A stretch of DNA of 64,000 nt from an uncultured Akkermansia sp. (lineage in GTDB: Bacteria > Verrucomicrobiota > Verrucomicrobiia > Verrucomicrobiales > Akkermansiaceae), in NCBI GenBank assembly GCA_900548895.1, contig URLZ01000005.1:1-64000 (forward strand). Direction: 5' to 3'. Both the position numbers and the translations under genes were made by a program. Positions 35,550 to 44,456 of the stretch are shown piece by piece (position 1 is the first letter of the stretch; the number at the start of each line of letters is the position of its first letter). The notes under the pieces were generated by a model, which was not told the DNA's origin, did no database searches, and worked only from the letters and a program-made list of their open reading frames with translations.

Positions 35550-36392
35550 ATGTTCATTGGGGTCATCCTCTGCAACCTGATTGTCGTCCTGCTCGCCTTC
35601 TGCGGCGTCGTTAACGTCTACAACTGCCTCACCTCCATGGAGAAGGAAATGGGCGTCGACGTGTTCATGGAGAGCTTTGTGCCGGCCTGCATACCCCTGT
35701 TCATGGCAGCCTGCCTCTTCATGCTCGTTCAGATCGCCTGCCAGATTCAGCGTATGAACATCGAGCTGAAGATGCAGCGCGGAAGCGATGTACCGAGCGC
35801 TTCAGCCGCCGCCGCGCGAGCTCTGGCTCGGAAGCCGAACCGCGCCGCCCCCGACACCGAGGAGACTCGCGACTATTTCTCTCTGGAGGATGAGCGCAAG
35901 CCGAGCCGCGCCAACCGCTCCCCGCGCCCGGTCGACCGCGGCACCCGCCCCCTGAAGACTCCCCCGGCGCAGCCCTCCCTCGACGCATGGAGCGGGGCGT
36001 CCGAGCGTTTCGGTGCCTCCTCCTCCTCCGTTCTGCCCGCCCGCGCCGCCGCAGTTGTGGCGGCTTCTCCTGCGTCCGCTGCTCCGTCGGCCGAACCGTC
36101 TGCCTCGCCCGCTGCTGCGGCGACTGCCGGCTCCGCCTCGGTGGCTGGCGCGCCGACCTCCTCGCCGGAGGATTGGCCCGCTGCGCCGTCCCCGGAGGCG
36201 CGGCCCGCAGCTTCGTCGCCCGGGGCTCGCGTCGCTGCTTCATCGCCCGTGGACCGTCCTGCGGCGCAGACCTCGGCGCCGAGCAGGAGCGAGGACGCCA
36301 CATCAGACGGGAAGGGCGGAACCTCTTCGTCCGGCAGCAGCGCCTCGCGCACCAAGCGCAGCAGTTCCCCCAGCTTCTTCAGCCTCGACTGA
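35550..36392 (+). CDS. Two-helix membrane protein with long disordered tail
   Basis: 280 residues. Two membrane helices (about residues 2-22 and 44-66) are followed by a cytoplasmic tail of more than 200 residues that is almost entirely Ala, Ser, Pro and Arg, with an acidic patch (DTEETRDYFSLEDE) and the extreme C-terminal motif SFFSLD. The two FSL(E)D-like motifs at either end of the tail could be peptide-binding sites; this is speculation. I do not recognise the family. The leaderless promoter strongly supports the gene. It probably leads an operon with the following kinase gene (82 bp gap). Confidence 0.7.
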   Translation: MFIGVILCNLIVVLLAFCGVVNVYNCLTSMEKEMGVDVFMESFVPACIPLFMAACLFMLVQIACQIQRMNIELKMQRGSDVPSASAAAARALARKPNRAAPDTEETRDYFSLEDERKPSRANRSPRPVDRGTRPLKTPPAQPSLDAWSGASERFGASSSSVLPARAAAVVAASPASAAPSAEPSASPAAAATAGSASVAGAPTSSPEDWPAAPSPEARPAASSPGARVAASSPVDRPAAQTSAPSRSEDATSDGKGGTSSSGSSASRTKRSSSPSFFSLD

Positions 36393-36473
36393 GGCGCATC
36401 CCCCTCTCTTTGAGTCTGCACCGGCTTTTTGCCTCCCCCGCCGTTCTGATTTCCCGGCTTTTTCCGAGCTGCC

Positions 36474-37457
36474 ATGACCCTCCTGCAACAGGCGCAGCGC
36501 ATCATCGCCGACATGCTCAGCGAGCTCTGCGGCCGCCGGGTCTCCCCCGACGAGCTCAGCCCCATCACCGCCGGCGCCTCGGGCCGCATCCTGCTGCGCG
36601 GTGCCGGCCGGCTCGGCATTTACTGGACCGGGGAGCGCGCCGACAACAACTCCTTTCTGCCCGCCGCCCACGGCCTTGCCCGCGCCGGCGTGCCCGTGCC
36701 GGCCGTGCTCGCCGAGCGGAGCCTCCCCGACGCCTGCGGCGCCTGCATCGTCACCGACCTCGGCACCTGCGAACTCGTGCGCCTGCGCGATGCCGATTGG
36801 CCCACGCGCCGCGACGCCTGGCTCGCTGCGTTTCGCACCCTTCACCGGCTCGACGCGCTGCGCCCCGACTGGCTCCTTCAGCCCCCCTTTGACACCGAGC
36901 TCTACCGCTGGGAGCAGAGCTACTTCGCCGAGCACCTCCTCGCCCGCCACCTCGGCGCCGACGCCCGCGCCTTCCTCGAGGCGGCCCCGCTGCGTCTCAT
37001 GGCCGAGCGCCTCAGCGCGCTGCCCCGCGTCCCCGTGCACCGCGACTGCCAGTCTCCCAACATCATGATCCGCGACGGCGTCGCCTGGCTCGTCGACTTT
37101 CAGGGCATGCGCATGGGACGGCGCGAGTATGATCTCGCCTCCCTCCTCTTCGACGCCCACATGCCCATGCAGCCAGACGAGCGCCGCGAGCTGCTCCGCG
37201 CCTGGGAGGGCATCAGCGGGCAGCCCGTCGACATCGAAATCTTTGCCGCCTGCGCCCTGCAGCGCATCATGCAGGCGCTCGGCGCCTACGCCAACATCGG
37301 CTACAACCAGGGCAAGCCCGCCTACCTCCGCCTCATCCCGATCGGCCTGCGGCACCTGCGCGAGGCCGTAGCCCTCATCCCCCCCGCCTCACCCACGGCC
37401 TCCGTCATCCCATGTCTTCCCGCCGCAATCACCGCTGGCCCGGCCTGCTCCTGCTGA
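36474..37457 (+). CDS. AmgK-like phosphotransferase (aminoglycoside phosphotransferase fold)
   Basis: A 327-residue kinase-like protein. The catalytic loop PVHRDCQSPNIMI (His189-Asp191-Asn196) and the metal-binding VDFQGMRMG (Asp208) match the APH superfamily, and the overall pattern is close to AmgK, the N-acetylmuramate/N-acetylglucosamine 1-kinase of peptidoglycan recycling. The N-lobe is short and atypical. Its last 15 codons overlap the next gene, so the two are likely translated together. The sugar substrate is inferred; MurU, the partner of AmgK in recycling, is not in the window. Confidence 0.78.
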   Translation: MTLLQQAQRIIADMLSELCGRRVSPDELSPITAGASGRILLRGAGRLGIYWTGERADNNSFLPAAHGLARAGVPVPAVLAERSLPDACGACIVTDLGTCELVRLRDADWPTRRDAWLAAFRTLHRLDALRPDWLLQPPFDTELYRWEQSYFAEHLLARHLGADARAFLEAAPLRLMAERLSALPRVPVHRDCQSPNIMIRDGVAWLVDFQGMRMGRREYDLASLLFDAHMPMQPDERRELLRAWEGISGQPVDIEIFAACALQRIMQALGAYANIGYNQGKPAYLRLIPIGLRHLREAVALIPPASPTASVIPCLPAAITAGPACSC

Positions 37458-38890
37458 TCCTCCTGCTGCTCATCGGCTTTGCCCCGGCGCGCTGCACCCG
37501 CGACGCCGACACCGGCCTCTATGAGCAGCTCGGCCGCCTCTGCGGCCTCGGCAGCGAGCCCACCCTGCAACTGCGCCTCGACTCGAGCGAGCCCGTCGAG
37601 ATGCGCGCGGAGCAGCGCGCGCGCCACTACATCGTCAGCCCTGCCGTCGGCACCCTGCTGCTGGACGACGACACCGTCTTCGACACCTTCGCCGCCATCC
37701 CCCTCGGCCCGCGCGACCTCGCCGTCATCGCCGACAACCTCGCCGACCGCGGCGTGAAGGCCCTGGCCATCTCCTCCCCCCTCGTCTGGCCCAAGGAAAC
37801 CGCTGACATCACCCGCGACATCCTCAGCAACGTCCTGCAGCGCTTCCCCGCCGCCACCCTCGGCCTGCGCGGGCGCACGGCCGCCCAAGCCGACTTCACC
37901 CCCATCGTGCTGCGCGACTACGCCATCCCGACGGAGAACATCAGCGGAGACCCCACCGGCCTGCCCGCCGCCAACCGCCCGCTGCCCAACGGTCTGGCGG
38001 AGACGCCCGACGGCATCAGCGTCGACTGGGCGCCGGACTGGCTGGAGGATGAGCCGCTCACCCAGCACCCCTCGGCCGTCGATGACCTCTCCTTCCCGCT
38101 CGTCATGCGCTGGAACGGCGAGACTATGCCCACGCTTCCCCTGCGCGTCGCCCTGCGCCGCCTCGGGCTCAAACCCGCCGACATCCGCCTCGAGCTCGGC
38201 AAGAGCATCCGCATCGGCGAGCGCGAGATCCCCATAGACGCCAACGGTCGCATCCGCCTCCGGCACGCCAGCGTCACCCCCATCCGGCTCACCGATGTCA
38301 TCGGCAGCGGGAGCGACGGCAACACCGGTGACAGCAACACCGGCGGCAGCGGCGTGAGCAGCGAGGGCAACGAGGAAAGTGACAGCCGCGAAGCCGGCGC
38401 GTCCGGCAGCGAGGGTAGCGAGGGTAGCGGAGCCGACGCGGCAGACAGCGCGGCGGCTCCGGGGGCGGATTTCCCCACGGCCGTCATCATCGAGCGCCCC
38501 ATGGACGGCGACAAGCGCAGCAGCCGGGTGGATCGCATGGGGCTCACCCTTTCGGAGCTCCTCGGCGAGATTCACACCGAGACGGAGCAGGTGCAGGTGC
38601 CGGCGCACACGGCTGTGCTGGATTACAGGGCCTTTTTGCTCGGCCGACCGCTGTGGCTGATTCCGGAGCTGGTGCTGCTCGGGCTGCTGGTCGCCCTGCT
38701 GCGGCGCCTGCCGCGCGTCATCCGCCTGCTGGTGATGCTCGCCCTGCTCGGCGGGCTACTGGCCAAGGCCTGCGGAGCACTGCTCAGTGGGCAGTGGTTT
38801 AGCCTCACGGCGCTGCTGCTCATGTGGCTGCTGGTGCTGCCCGTCGTCATGCACCGACGCAAGCGCCGCAACGGCAGCTTCCGCTCCTGA
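37412..38890 (+). CDS. CHASE2-like membrane sensor protein without output domain
   Basis: A 492-residue protein. An N-terminal signal or anchor (PGLLLLILLLLIGFAPA) precedes an extracytoplasmic domain of about 350 residues, and three closely spaced helices lie at the C terminus (about 408-475). The stretch SFPLVMRWNGETMPTLPLRV, then GEREIPIDANGRIRLRH, resembles the CHASE2 sensor pattern, in which IPID.NGR.. is conserved. A Gly/Ser/Asp-rich low-complexity insert sits at about residues 300-350. No cyclase, kinase or other output domain follows the helices. It overlaps the AmgK-like kinase by 46 bp. The CHASE2 assignment is tentative. Confidence 0.65.
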   Translation: MSSRRNHRWPGLLLLILLLLIGFAPARCTRDADTGLYEQLGRLCGLGSEPTLQLRLDSSEPVEMRAEQRARHYIVSPAVGTLLLDDDTVFDTFAAIPLGPRDLAVIADNLADRGVKALAISSPLVWPKETADITRDILSNVLQRFPAATLGLRGRTAAQADFTPIVLRDYAIPTENISGDPTGLPAANRPLPNGLAETPDGISVDWAPDWLEDEPLTQHPSAVDDLSFPLVMRWNGETMPTLPLRVALRRLGLKPADIRLELGKSIRIGEREIPIDANGRIRLRHASVTPIRLTDVIGSGSDGNTGDSNTGGSGVSSEGNEESDSREAGASGSEGSEGSGADAADSAAAPGADFPTAVIIERPMDGDKRSSRVDRMGLTLSELLGEIHTETEQVQVPAHTAVLDYRAFLLGRPLWLIPELVLLGLLVALLRRLPRVIRLLVMLALLGGLLAKACGALLSGQWFSLTALLLMWLLVLPVVMHRRKRRNGSFRS

Positions 38891-39010
38891 GGACACGCTC
38901 CTGCGAGCCTCGCCCGAGAGCCGCGCCCCGTGAGCGGACTTGGGCGCTCTGCGTTTGAGCTTGCGCGTGTCTGGTCGGCGCGTGGTCTGAACCGACGCGT
39001 GTTTGAGCCT

Positions 39011-39199
39011 GTGCCCTCCTGCCCCCGCACCCGTGCGCGTGCTTGCAGGCTCCGCTTCGTCTCCGTTGCCTGCGCGCTCCTCCTCGCCTCCGGGTGCAGC
39101 GTGCCGAATCGAGACGCTCGCATGGAGGATGTGATCAGGCCGGGAGGATCCCAGAGCCGCTTCGCCGCGCTGCGTGCGCCGTCTCGGAGAGTTTGTTGA
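39011..39199 (+). CDS. Candidate small lipoprotein
   Basis: A short open frame with a plausible lipoprotein signal: basic PRTRARACRLR, hydrophobic FVSVACALLLASGC (lipobox ASGC) and a mature part of about 33 residues. The start would be the GTG at 39011. I see no clear promoter, and the surrounding sequence has no other support, so this is only a candidate. Confidence 0.3.
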   Translation: MPSCPRTRARACRLRFVSVACALLLASGCSVPNRDARMEDVIRPGGSQSRFAALRAPSRRVC

Positions 39200-39223
39200 A
39201 AATCGGGGGCTCCCCCAAACGCA

Positions 39224-39258
39224 ATCAACCTGCCGCGGCCGGAGCCGGGCAGGTTGAT
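39224..39258 (-). terminator. Hairpin terminator of pgi
   Basis: An 11-bp stem (ATCAACCTGCC / GGCAGGTTGAT, 13-base loop), 45 bases after the pgi stop on the minus strand, followed by a TTTGGGGG-containing stretch. Confidence 0.65.
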
Positions 39259-39303
39259 GAACATCGGGCGGAAGCGGCTCAAGCCGCCTCAGCACGCGGA
39301 CTC

Positions 39304-40836
39304 TCAGAGAGAGAAGGTATCGCGGCAGGGGCAGTCAGCCAGCACCCACTTCGCCTTGCCGGATTCGGCAATGTGCACGAGGGCGTGGTACGTGTCCTCC
39401 TCGTCGGCCTGCACCTTCTCGGCGATCTGGGCCGCCGTTGCGGGCTGCGTCGTCAGCGCCGCCTCAGCCGCCGCCAGAAGCTTCAGGAAGACGTTGGCTG
39501 CCAGCTTGCCGGCCTGAACGCCCGGCTGGTGGTAGGCGTTGATGTGAATCAGGCTCGCGTAGAAGCTCACCGCACGCTCAAAGAGCGCAATGAGCATGCC
39601 GAGCGTGTAGGCGTTCACCTCGGGAACGGAAATCGTGATGCTCCGGCGGCCGCTTTCCGCCAGCGCCTTGCGCGTGCCGCGCAGGAAGCCCTGAAGGTAG
39701 TCTCCCGCCGTGAAATCGCCCTCCACCTTCACGCTGTCCTTGGGCGAGCGGCGCACCTCGATGAAGGTCACGAAGAAGTTGTCGAGGCCGTCGCGCAGCT
39801 GCTGCACGTAGGCGTGCTGATCCGTCGAGCCCTTGTTGCCGTACACGGCAATGCCCTGATGCACCACCTTGCCGTCGAGATCAAGCTCCTTGCCCAGCGA
39901 CTCCATGATGAGCTGCTGGAGGTACTTCGAGAAGAGCACGAGGCTGTCCTTGTAGGGCAGCACGACCATGTCCTTTTTGCCCTTGCCCTCGCCGGCGGCA
40001 TACCAGGCCAGCGCAAGCTTCATCGACGCATTCTTCGCCGTGTCGTGCACGCGGGTGTGGGCATCCATGTCGGCAGCGCCCTTGAGCAGAGCGTCCACAT
40101 CGACCCCCTGCAGCGAGGCCGGCACCAGACCCACCACGGAGGTTTCGGACGTGCGACCGCCGACCCAGTCCTCCATCGGGAAGCGCTTCACCCAGCCCTC
40201 GCTGACGGCCACCTGATCGAGCTTCGAGCCGACGCCCGTCACGGCCACCGCCTGCTTCGCAAAGCTGAAGCCGTGCTCCTCAAAGTAGGCCTGAGCGCAG
40301 ACCATGCCGTTGCGCGTCTCCGGCGTGCCGCCGCTCTTCGAGATCACCACCGCAAGCGTCGTCGCCAGCGGAAGCTCATCGAGCACGCGGTACATGCCGT
40401 CGGGATCCGTGTTGTCTAGGAAGCGCATCGCCAGCACGTTGGCCGGCAGCGCATCGGCCACCAGCTCCGGACCCAGAGCCGAGCCGCCGATGCCGATGAC
40501 GAGGCAGGTCGTGTATTTCTCGCCGTTGGGTGCCTTGATTTCGCCCGAGTGCACGCGGGCGGCAAAAGCCTTCAGATCAGCCAGCGGCCCGTCGATGGCG
40601 GCGCGCAGCTCGGGCGTGGGTGCCAGAGCGCTGTTGCGCAGCCAGTAGTGGCCGACCATGCGCTTCTCGTCGGGGTTGGCAATCGCCCCGCCCTCCAGCG
40701 CGTCGATGTCGCTGTAGGCGCGCTCAATCAGCGGCTTCATCTCCGTCAGGAAAGCCTCGGTGAGGGGCAGCTTGGAAAAGTCCAGCGAGATGCCCATTTC
40801 CGGGTAACGCAGAAGCTGTTGTGCATATTCTTTCAT
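39304..40836 (-). CDS. pgi: Glucose-6-phosphate isomerase with C-terminal extension
   Basis: A 510-residue enzyme interconverting glucose 6-phosphate and fructose 6-phosphate. Motifs are [14 protein letters not shown], the phosphate-binding [23 protein letters not shown], the catalytic Glu region and [19 protein letters not shown]. After the normal end (about residue 450) a segment of about 60 residues ([37 protein letters not shown]) looks like a small winged helix. The start MKEYAQQLL is chosen because the -10 box ends 10 bases upstream; the longer frame to 40875 would begin inside the promoter. Confidence 0.95.
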   Translation of the reverse strand: MKEYAQQLLRYPEMGISLDFSKLPLTEAFLTEMKPLIERAYSDIDALEGGAIANPDEKRMVGHYWLRNSALAPTPELRAAIDGPLADLKAFAARVHSGEIKAPNGEKYTTCLVIGIGGSALGPELVADALPANVLAMRFLDNTDPDGMYRVLDELPLATTLAVVISKSGGTPETRNGMVCAQAYFEEHGFSFAKQAVAVTGVGSKLDQVAVSEGWVKRFPMEDWVGGRTSETSVVGLVPASLQGVDVDALLKGAADMDAHTRVHDTAKNASMKLALAWYAAGEGKGKKDMVVLPYKDSLVLFSKYLQQLIMESLGKELDLDGKVVHQGIAVYGNKGSTDQHAYVQQLRDGLDNFFVTFIEVRRSPKDSVKVEGDFTAGDYLQGFLRGTRKALAESGRRSITISVPEVNAYTLGMLIALFERAVSFYASLIHINAYHQPGVQAGKLAANVFLKLLAAAEAALTTQPATAAQIAEKVQADEEDTYHALVHIAESGKAKWVLADCPCRDTFSL

Positions 40837-40846
40837 AACGCCGCGC

Positions 40847-40875
40847 ATTATAACCCAGCCCCGCGGCACTGGCAA
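40847..40875 (-). promoter_or_regulatory. Near-leaderless consensus promoter of pgi
   Basis: TTGCCA (40875-40870), 17-bp spacer, TATAAT (40852-40847) on the minus strand; 10 bases to the ATG at 40836. Confidence 0.85.
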
Positions 40876-41361
40876 GAGAAAAGCCCCGGGCCTCCTGCGT
40901 CCGCGCGATCGCTATTCCCCGAACCTGTCCGCCGCGCGGCCCCGTAACGGCGCCGGGCCTCCTGCGTCCTCTCAGACTCTCCCCCCGCTTCTCCCTCTCC
41001 CGCGAGTTGTTTCTCCTGTTTCACCTCCCTCACTCCCTTCATCTCAGCTTCCTCCCTCTCCCTCAACTCTCGCGCCCTCACCCCTCTTCCTGTTCTCCTG
41101 CTCCCTGTTCTCCGGTTTCGTGTCCTCTAGTCCGGCGCCTCCGATCCCGTTCGTAGCTTTTCCCCAGCGTTTTCTCTGCTGTGACCTCGTGGGGAGAGCT
41201 TTCACTCGGAAAGCGCTCGATGGCTGAGTCCTCGTTCGTGATGCTGTGGCGCTGCATTGCCCGAGTTGCCTGAGTTGTCTGAGTTGTCTGAGTTGTCTGA
41301 GTTGTCTGAGTTGTCTGAGTTGTCTGAGCGGCGAAAAAGCTTGGGAGGCGCGGCTTAGGGC
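40876..41361. other. Intergenic stretch with polypyrimidine tract
   Basis: No gene supported. From about 40970 to 41130 the plus strand is almost entirely C and T, followed by a 9-base tandem repeat listed separately. The minus-strand frame through this region encodes only low-complexity Glu/Arg and Thr/Gln runs. Confidence 0.5.
41263..41325. repeat. 9-base tandem repeat GAGTTGTCT x7
   Basis: Seven head-to-tail copies of GAGTTGTCT, the first with one substitution (GAGTTGCCT), end 37 bp upstream of the RNase D promoter. The array has no spacers, so it is a minisatellite and not a CRISPR array. Confidence 0.95.
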
Positions 41362-41390
41362 TTGCCAAAAGAGCTGTTCTCGTGTAATAT
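41362..41390 (+). promoter_or_regulatory. Near-leaderless promoter of the RNase D gene
   Basis: TTGCCA (41362-41367), 17-bp spacer, TAATAT (41385-41390); 12 bases to the ATG at 41403. Confidence 0.8.
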
Positions 41391-41402
41391 TTCCGCCCGT
41401 TA

Positions 41403-42461
41403 ATGATCACCGATACTGATACCCTCGCCGAGTGGCGGCACCGCGCCTCCCGCCAGCCCGCCGGTCGCACCGTCCTCGATCTGGAGGCCGACAGCCTTCA
41501 CCGCCACCGCGAGAAGCTCTGCCTCATTCAGTACGCCGACGCCGAGGGCGTCGCTATCATTGACCCGCTGGCCATTGAGGATATGCGCCTCTTCACCGAC
41601 TGGCTTCAGGAGTCGGACGTCTGGATGCACGGCGCCGATTACGACATGAGCCTCTTTCAGCACGCCTACGGCGTGTTGCCCCGCCTGATTCTCGATACGC
41701 AGATCGCCGCGCGCCTCGTGGGTTTCCGGCAGTTTGGCCTCGCCGCCCTCGTCGAGCACTATTACGGCATCACGCTCAGCAAGAAAAATCAGAAGGCCGA
41801 CTGGGGCCGTCGCCCGATTCCGCCCGCGATGCAGGAGTACGCTCAGGGCGACGTCCGATACATGCTTGAAATGGCCGACAAGCTCTGCGCCGAGCTCGAG
41901 CGCTTGGGTCGCAGCGAGTGGTTCATGGAGAGCTGCCGCACGAACATGGAGCGCGGCCGCGAGCGCTTCGCCGCGGGCAATCAGGATCCGTGGCGCATCA
42001 AGGGCTGCGGCAAATTCAACCGACGCGGGCTTGCGGCGCTGCGCGCGCTCTGGACTTGGCGCGACCGCGAGGCCGCCCAGTGGGATCGCCCCTCCTTCAT
42101 GGTCTGCTCGAACGACGATCTGCTGCGCTGGAGCCTCGCCCTGCAGGAGTTCCGCATCGTGAACCCGCCGCCGCACATGGCCGCTCACCGCACGGCGCGT
42201 CTGCGCAAGGCTATCGAGCAGTTTCAGACGCTGGATGAGGAGGATTACCCCGAGCGCCCGCACCGCGAGCGCCACGAGCAGGACGCCCACTTCGATGAGC
42301 GCCTGGAGCACTGGACGGAGAAGCGCAACCGCCTCGCCGCCGAGCTGAATCTCGACTCCTCGCTCATCGCCTCGCGCTCGCAGCTCGAGGCCATCGCCAC
42401 GGACGAGAGCGCCGGCCTGCAGCAGCTCATGGACTGGCAGCGCCGCCTGCTCACCGCCTGA
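41403..42461 (+). CDS. rnd: Ribonuclease D (DEDDy 3'-5' exonuclease)
   Basis: A 352-residue exonuclease. The DEDDy residues are visible: DxE in VLDLEADSLH, Asp in MHGADYDMSLF, and the Tyr-containing GDVRYMLEMAD with the last Asp. An HRDC-like helical region follows (about 200-290). RNase D trims the 3' ends of tRNA and other small RNAs. The C terminus extends beyond one HRDC domain with a charged helical stretch. It is monocistronic. Confidence 0.9.
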   Translation: MITDTDTLAEWRHRASRQPAGRTVLDLEADSLHRHREKLCLIQYADAEGVAIIDPLAIEDMRLFTDWLQESDVWMHGADYDMSLFQHAYGVLPRLILDTQIAARLVGFRQFGLAALVEHYYGITLSKKNQKADWGRRPIPPAMQEYAQGDVRYMLEMADKLCAELERLGRSEWFMESCRTNMERGRERFAAGNQDPWRIKGCGKFNRRGLAALRALWTWRDREAAQWDRPSFMVCSNDDLLRWSLALQEFRIVNPPPHMAAHRTARLRKAIEQFQTLDEEDYPERPHRERHEQDAHFDERLEHWTEKRNRLAAELNLDSSLIASRSQLEAIATDESAGLQQLMDWQRRLLTA

Positions 42462-42997
42462 GTGAGGATTTCGGAGCTTCCGGCCTCTCAGCGCCTGAGC
42501 GCGGGACGGCTCATTGCCCCCCAGCTTCCCCAGCCGACTGAATCGCCCCGGAGCGACGCAGCAGACCGCAGCAGCCCGAGTTGACGCAGCAGCCCCTGTC
42601 CTCGCATCAAGCCGGGCTTCACGCCAGCTGACTCACTGAACGGTGGCGGGGCTTGAGGGCAGGGCTTGAGAGCGAAGTGAGGATTGAGTGAGGGCCGGGA
42701 CTTGGCCCATCGCGGAAAGCTCGGCTCTCGGACGGGGTTCGCGAGGCTTCGGAGCCCGGCAAAGGGGAACTCGGATGAGCTCGGGCGAGCTCGGAGACTT
42801 GAAAGGGCTCGGTTCGGCTTCGTCGGAGGCTCGGCAGAGGCTCGACAGAGGCCGGCAGAGTTTCGTGCGCCGGGCTGAGGTCGGCTCGAGACTCGAGCAG
42901 GCGGAAGCGGACGCGAGCGGCGAGCCGCGGCGCGAGTGAAGCGGCCCATGCTCGTTCCTGACGGGGAAAAAACACCCACTGCGGACGGATTTTGCGC
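42462..42997. other. 536-bp intergenic stretch before nagA
   Basis: GC-rich, with many degenerate copies of short words such as GCTCGG and AGGCTCGG between 42720 and 42880. I see no protein-like frame or RNA. Confidence 0.4.
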
Positions 42998-43026
42998 TTG
43001 AAAGCGGGCCCCGCAACGAGTAAGAT
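42998..43026 (+). promoter_or_regulatory. Promoter of nagA
   Basis: TTGAAA (42998-43003), 17-bp spacer, TAAGAT (43021-43026); leader of about 40 bases before the ATG at 43073. Confidence 0.65.
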
Positions 43027-43072
43027 ACCAAGCGAAAGCGGGGACGTATCCCCTGTGACGGCACACTCTCAT

Positions 43073-44218
43073 ATGAAGACACTCATCACCAACGCACACA
43101 TCATCTCTCCCGGCATCGACATCGCCGGCGGTTCCGTCCTTCTCGACGGCAAGCGCATTGCAGCCGTTGTGCAGCCCGGCGATCCCCTGCCCGAGGCTGA
43201 CAAGATAATCGACGCCGGCGGCAACATGCTCATGCCCGGCTTCATCGACATCCACGCCCACGGCGCCGGCGGCTGTGACACCTGCGACTGCTCGCTGGAG
43301 AGCATCCGCACCATCGCCGACTGCAAGATGAAGGAGGGCGTCACAACTTGGCTGCCCACCACGCTGACCCTCGGCACCAAGACGCTCATGGACGTCTGCG
43401 AGGTCGTCAAGCAGTACTCCGCCTCCCCCAACGGCGCCAAGGCTCCCGGCATTCACCTTGAAGGGCCCTACATCAACCCCCGCCAGTGTGGTGCGCAGAA
43501 TCCCGCCTTCGTGCGTCCGGCCGATTTCGACGAGGTGATGTCGCTCAACGCCATCTACCCGATTCTCTACATCTCGCTGGCGCCTGAGATGCCCGGCGCG
43601 CTGGATTTCATCGCCCGCGCGACCGCCGCCGGCATCACCTGCTCGGCCGGCCACTCCGCCGCCACGCACGCCGACTTCCTGAAGGCCAAGGCCGCCGGTC
43701 TGAAGCACCTCACGCACTTCTGCAACCAGATGAGCCCCCAGCATCACCGCGAGATCGGCCTCGTCGGCTCGGGCATGCTCGATCGCGACATCAAGATTGA
43801 GATCATCTGCGACACGATTCACCTTTGCAGCGACATGCTCAACCTCACCTTCACGGTCAAGGACAGCGGCCAGATGATTATGATTACCGACTCGCTGGCC
43901 TGCTCGTGGATGCCCGACGGCCCCGGCCAGCTCGGCGGCTTGCCCATCATGGTCAAGAACGGTGTGGCCCGCCTCGAATCCGGCAACCTCGCCGGCTCGA
44001 CGCTGCGCTACGCCAAGGGCCTCAAAAACGTGCATGAGATCACAGGCCTGCCGCTCAGCCAGCTCGTCAAGGCGACGTCCTGGAATCAGGCGCAGTCCCT
44101 CGGTCTGCACGACCTCGGCAAGATCTGCCCGGGCTTCACGGCCGATCTCGTCGTGCTCGACGCGAACTTCGACACCGTCATGACGATCATCGACGGCGAG
44201 CTTCGCTACAGCGCCTGA
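43073..44218 (+). CDS. nagA: N-acetylglucosamine-6-phosphate deacetylase
   Basis: A 381-residue amidohydrolase removing acetate from GlcNAc-6-phosphate in aminosugar and peptidoglycan recycling. Family landmarks are MPGFIDIHAHGAGG (metal-binding HxH), GIHLEGPYINP with the metal-binding Glu, the His of SAGHSAATHAD, KHLTHFCNQMSP (usual form THLFNAM), and MITDSLACSWMPDG holding the catalytic Asp. The start follows from the family N terminus MKTLITNAHIISPG. nagB is absent nearby. Confidence 0.93.
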   Translation: MKTLITNAHIISPGIDIAGGSVLLDGKRIAAVVQPGDPLPEADKIIDAGGNMLMPGFIDIHAHGAGGCDTCDCSLESIRTIADCKMKEGVTTWLPTTLTLGTKTLMDVCEVVKQYSASPNGAKAPGIHLEGPYINPRQCGAQNPAFVRPADFDEVMSLNAIYPILYISLAPEMPGALDFIARATAAGITCSAGHSAATHADFLKAKAAGLKHLTHFCNQMSPQHHREIGLVGSGMLDRDIKIEIICDTIHLCSDMLNLTFTVKDSGQMIMITDSLACSWMPDGPGQLGGLPIMVKNGVARLESGNLAGSTLRYAKGLKNVHEITGLPLSQLVKATSWNQAQSLGLHDLGKICPGFTADLVVLDANFDTVMTIIDGELRYSA

Positions 44219-44456
44219 TGAGCTGCGGCGCGGGCAGGGCGCTTTGCTGCGCTTCTGCCTGCGCCGACGCCACGGCCGTGGCCTCATCTTGGCTGTGGTC
44301 GCGACGCTCCGCTTCATCCCTCCCCGCTCTTCCTCCTCCTCTCTGCACCTCTCACTCGCTGCGCATTTTCCCCCCCTGCGGCCCGCAGTAAGCCCGAATC
44401 CACCTTCCCCGACAGCCGGCGGAGGCCGGGGCTCCGGCCGCCTCTCCCACGACGCC

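Noticed and set aside
41263..41325. Possible CRISPR-like array
   Set aside because: The 9-base units are directly adjacent without spacers, so it is a simple tandem repeat.
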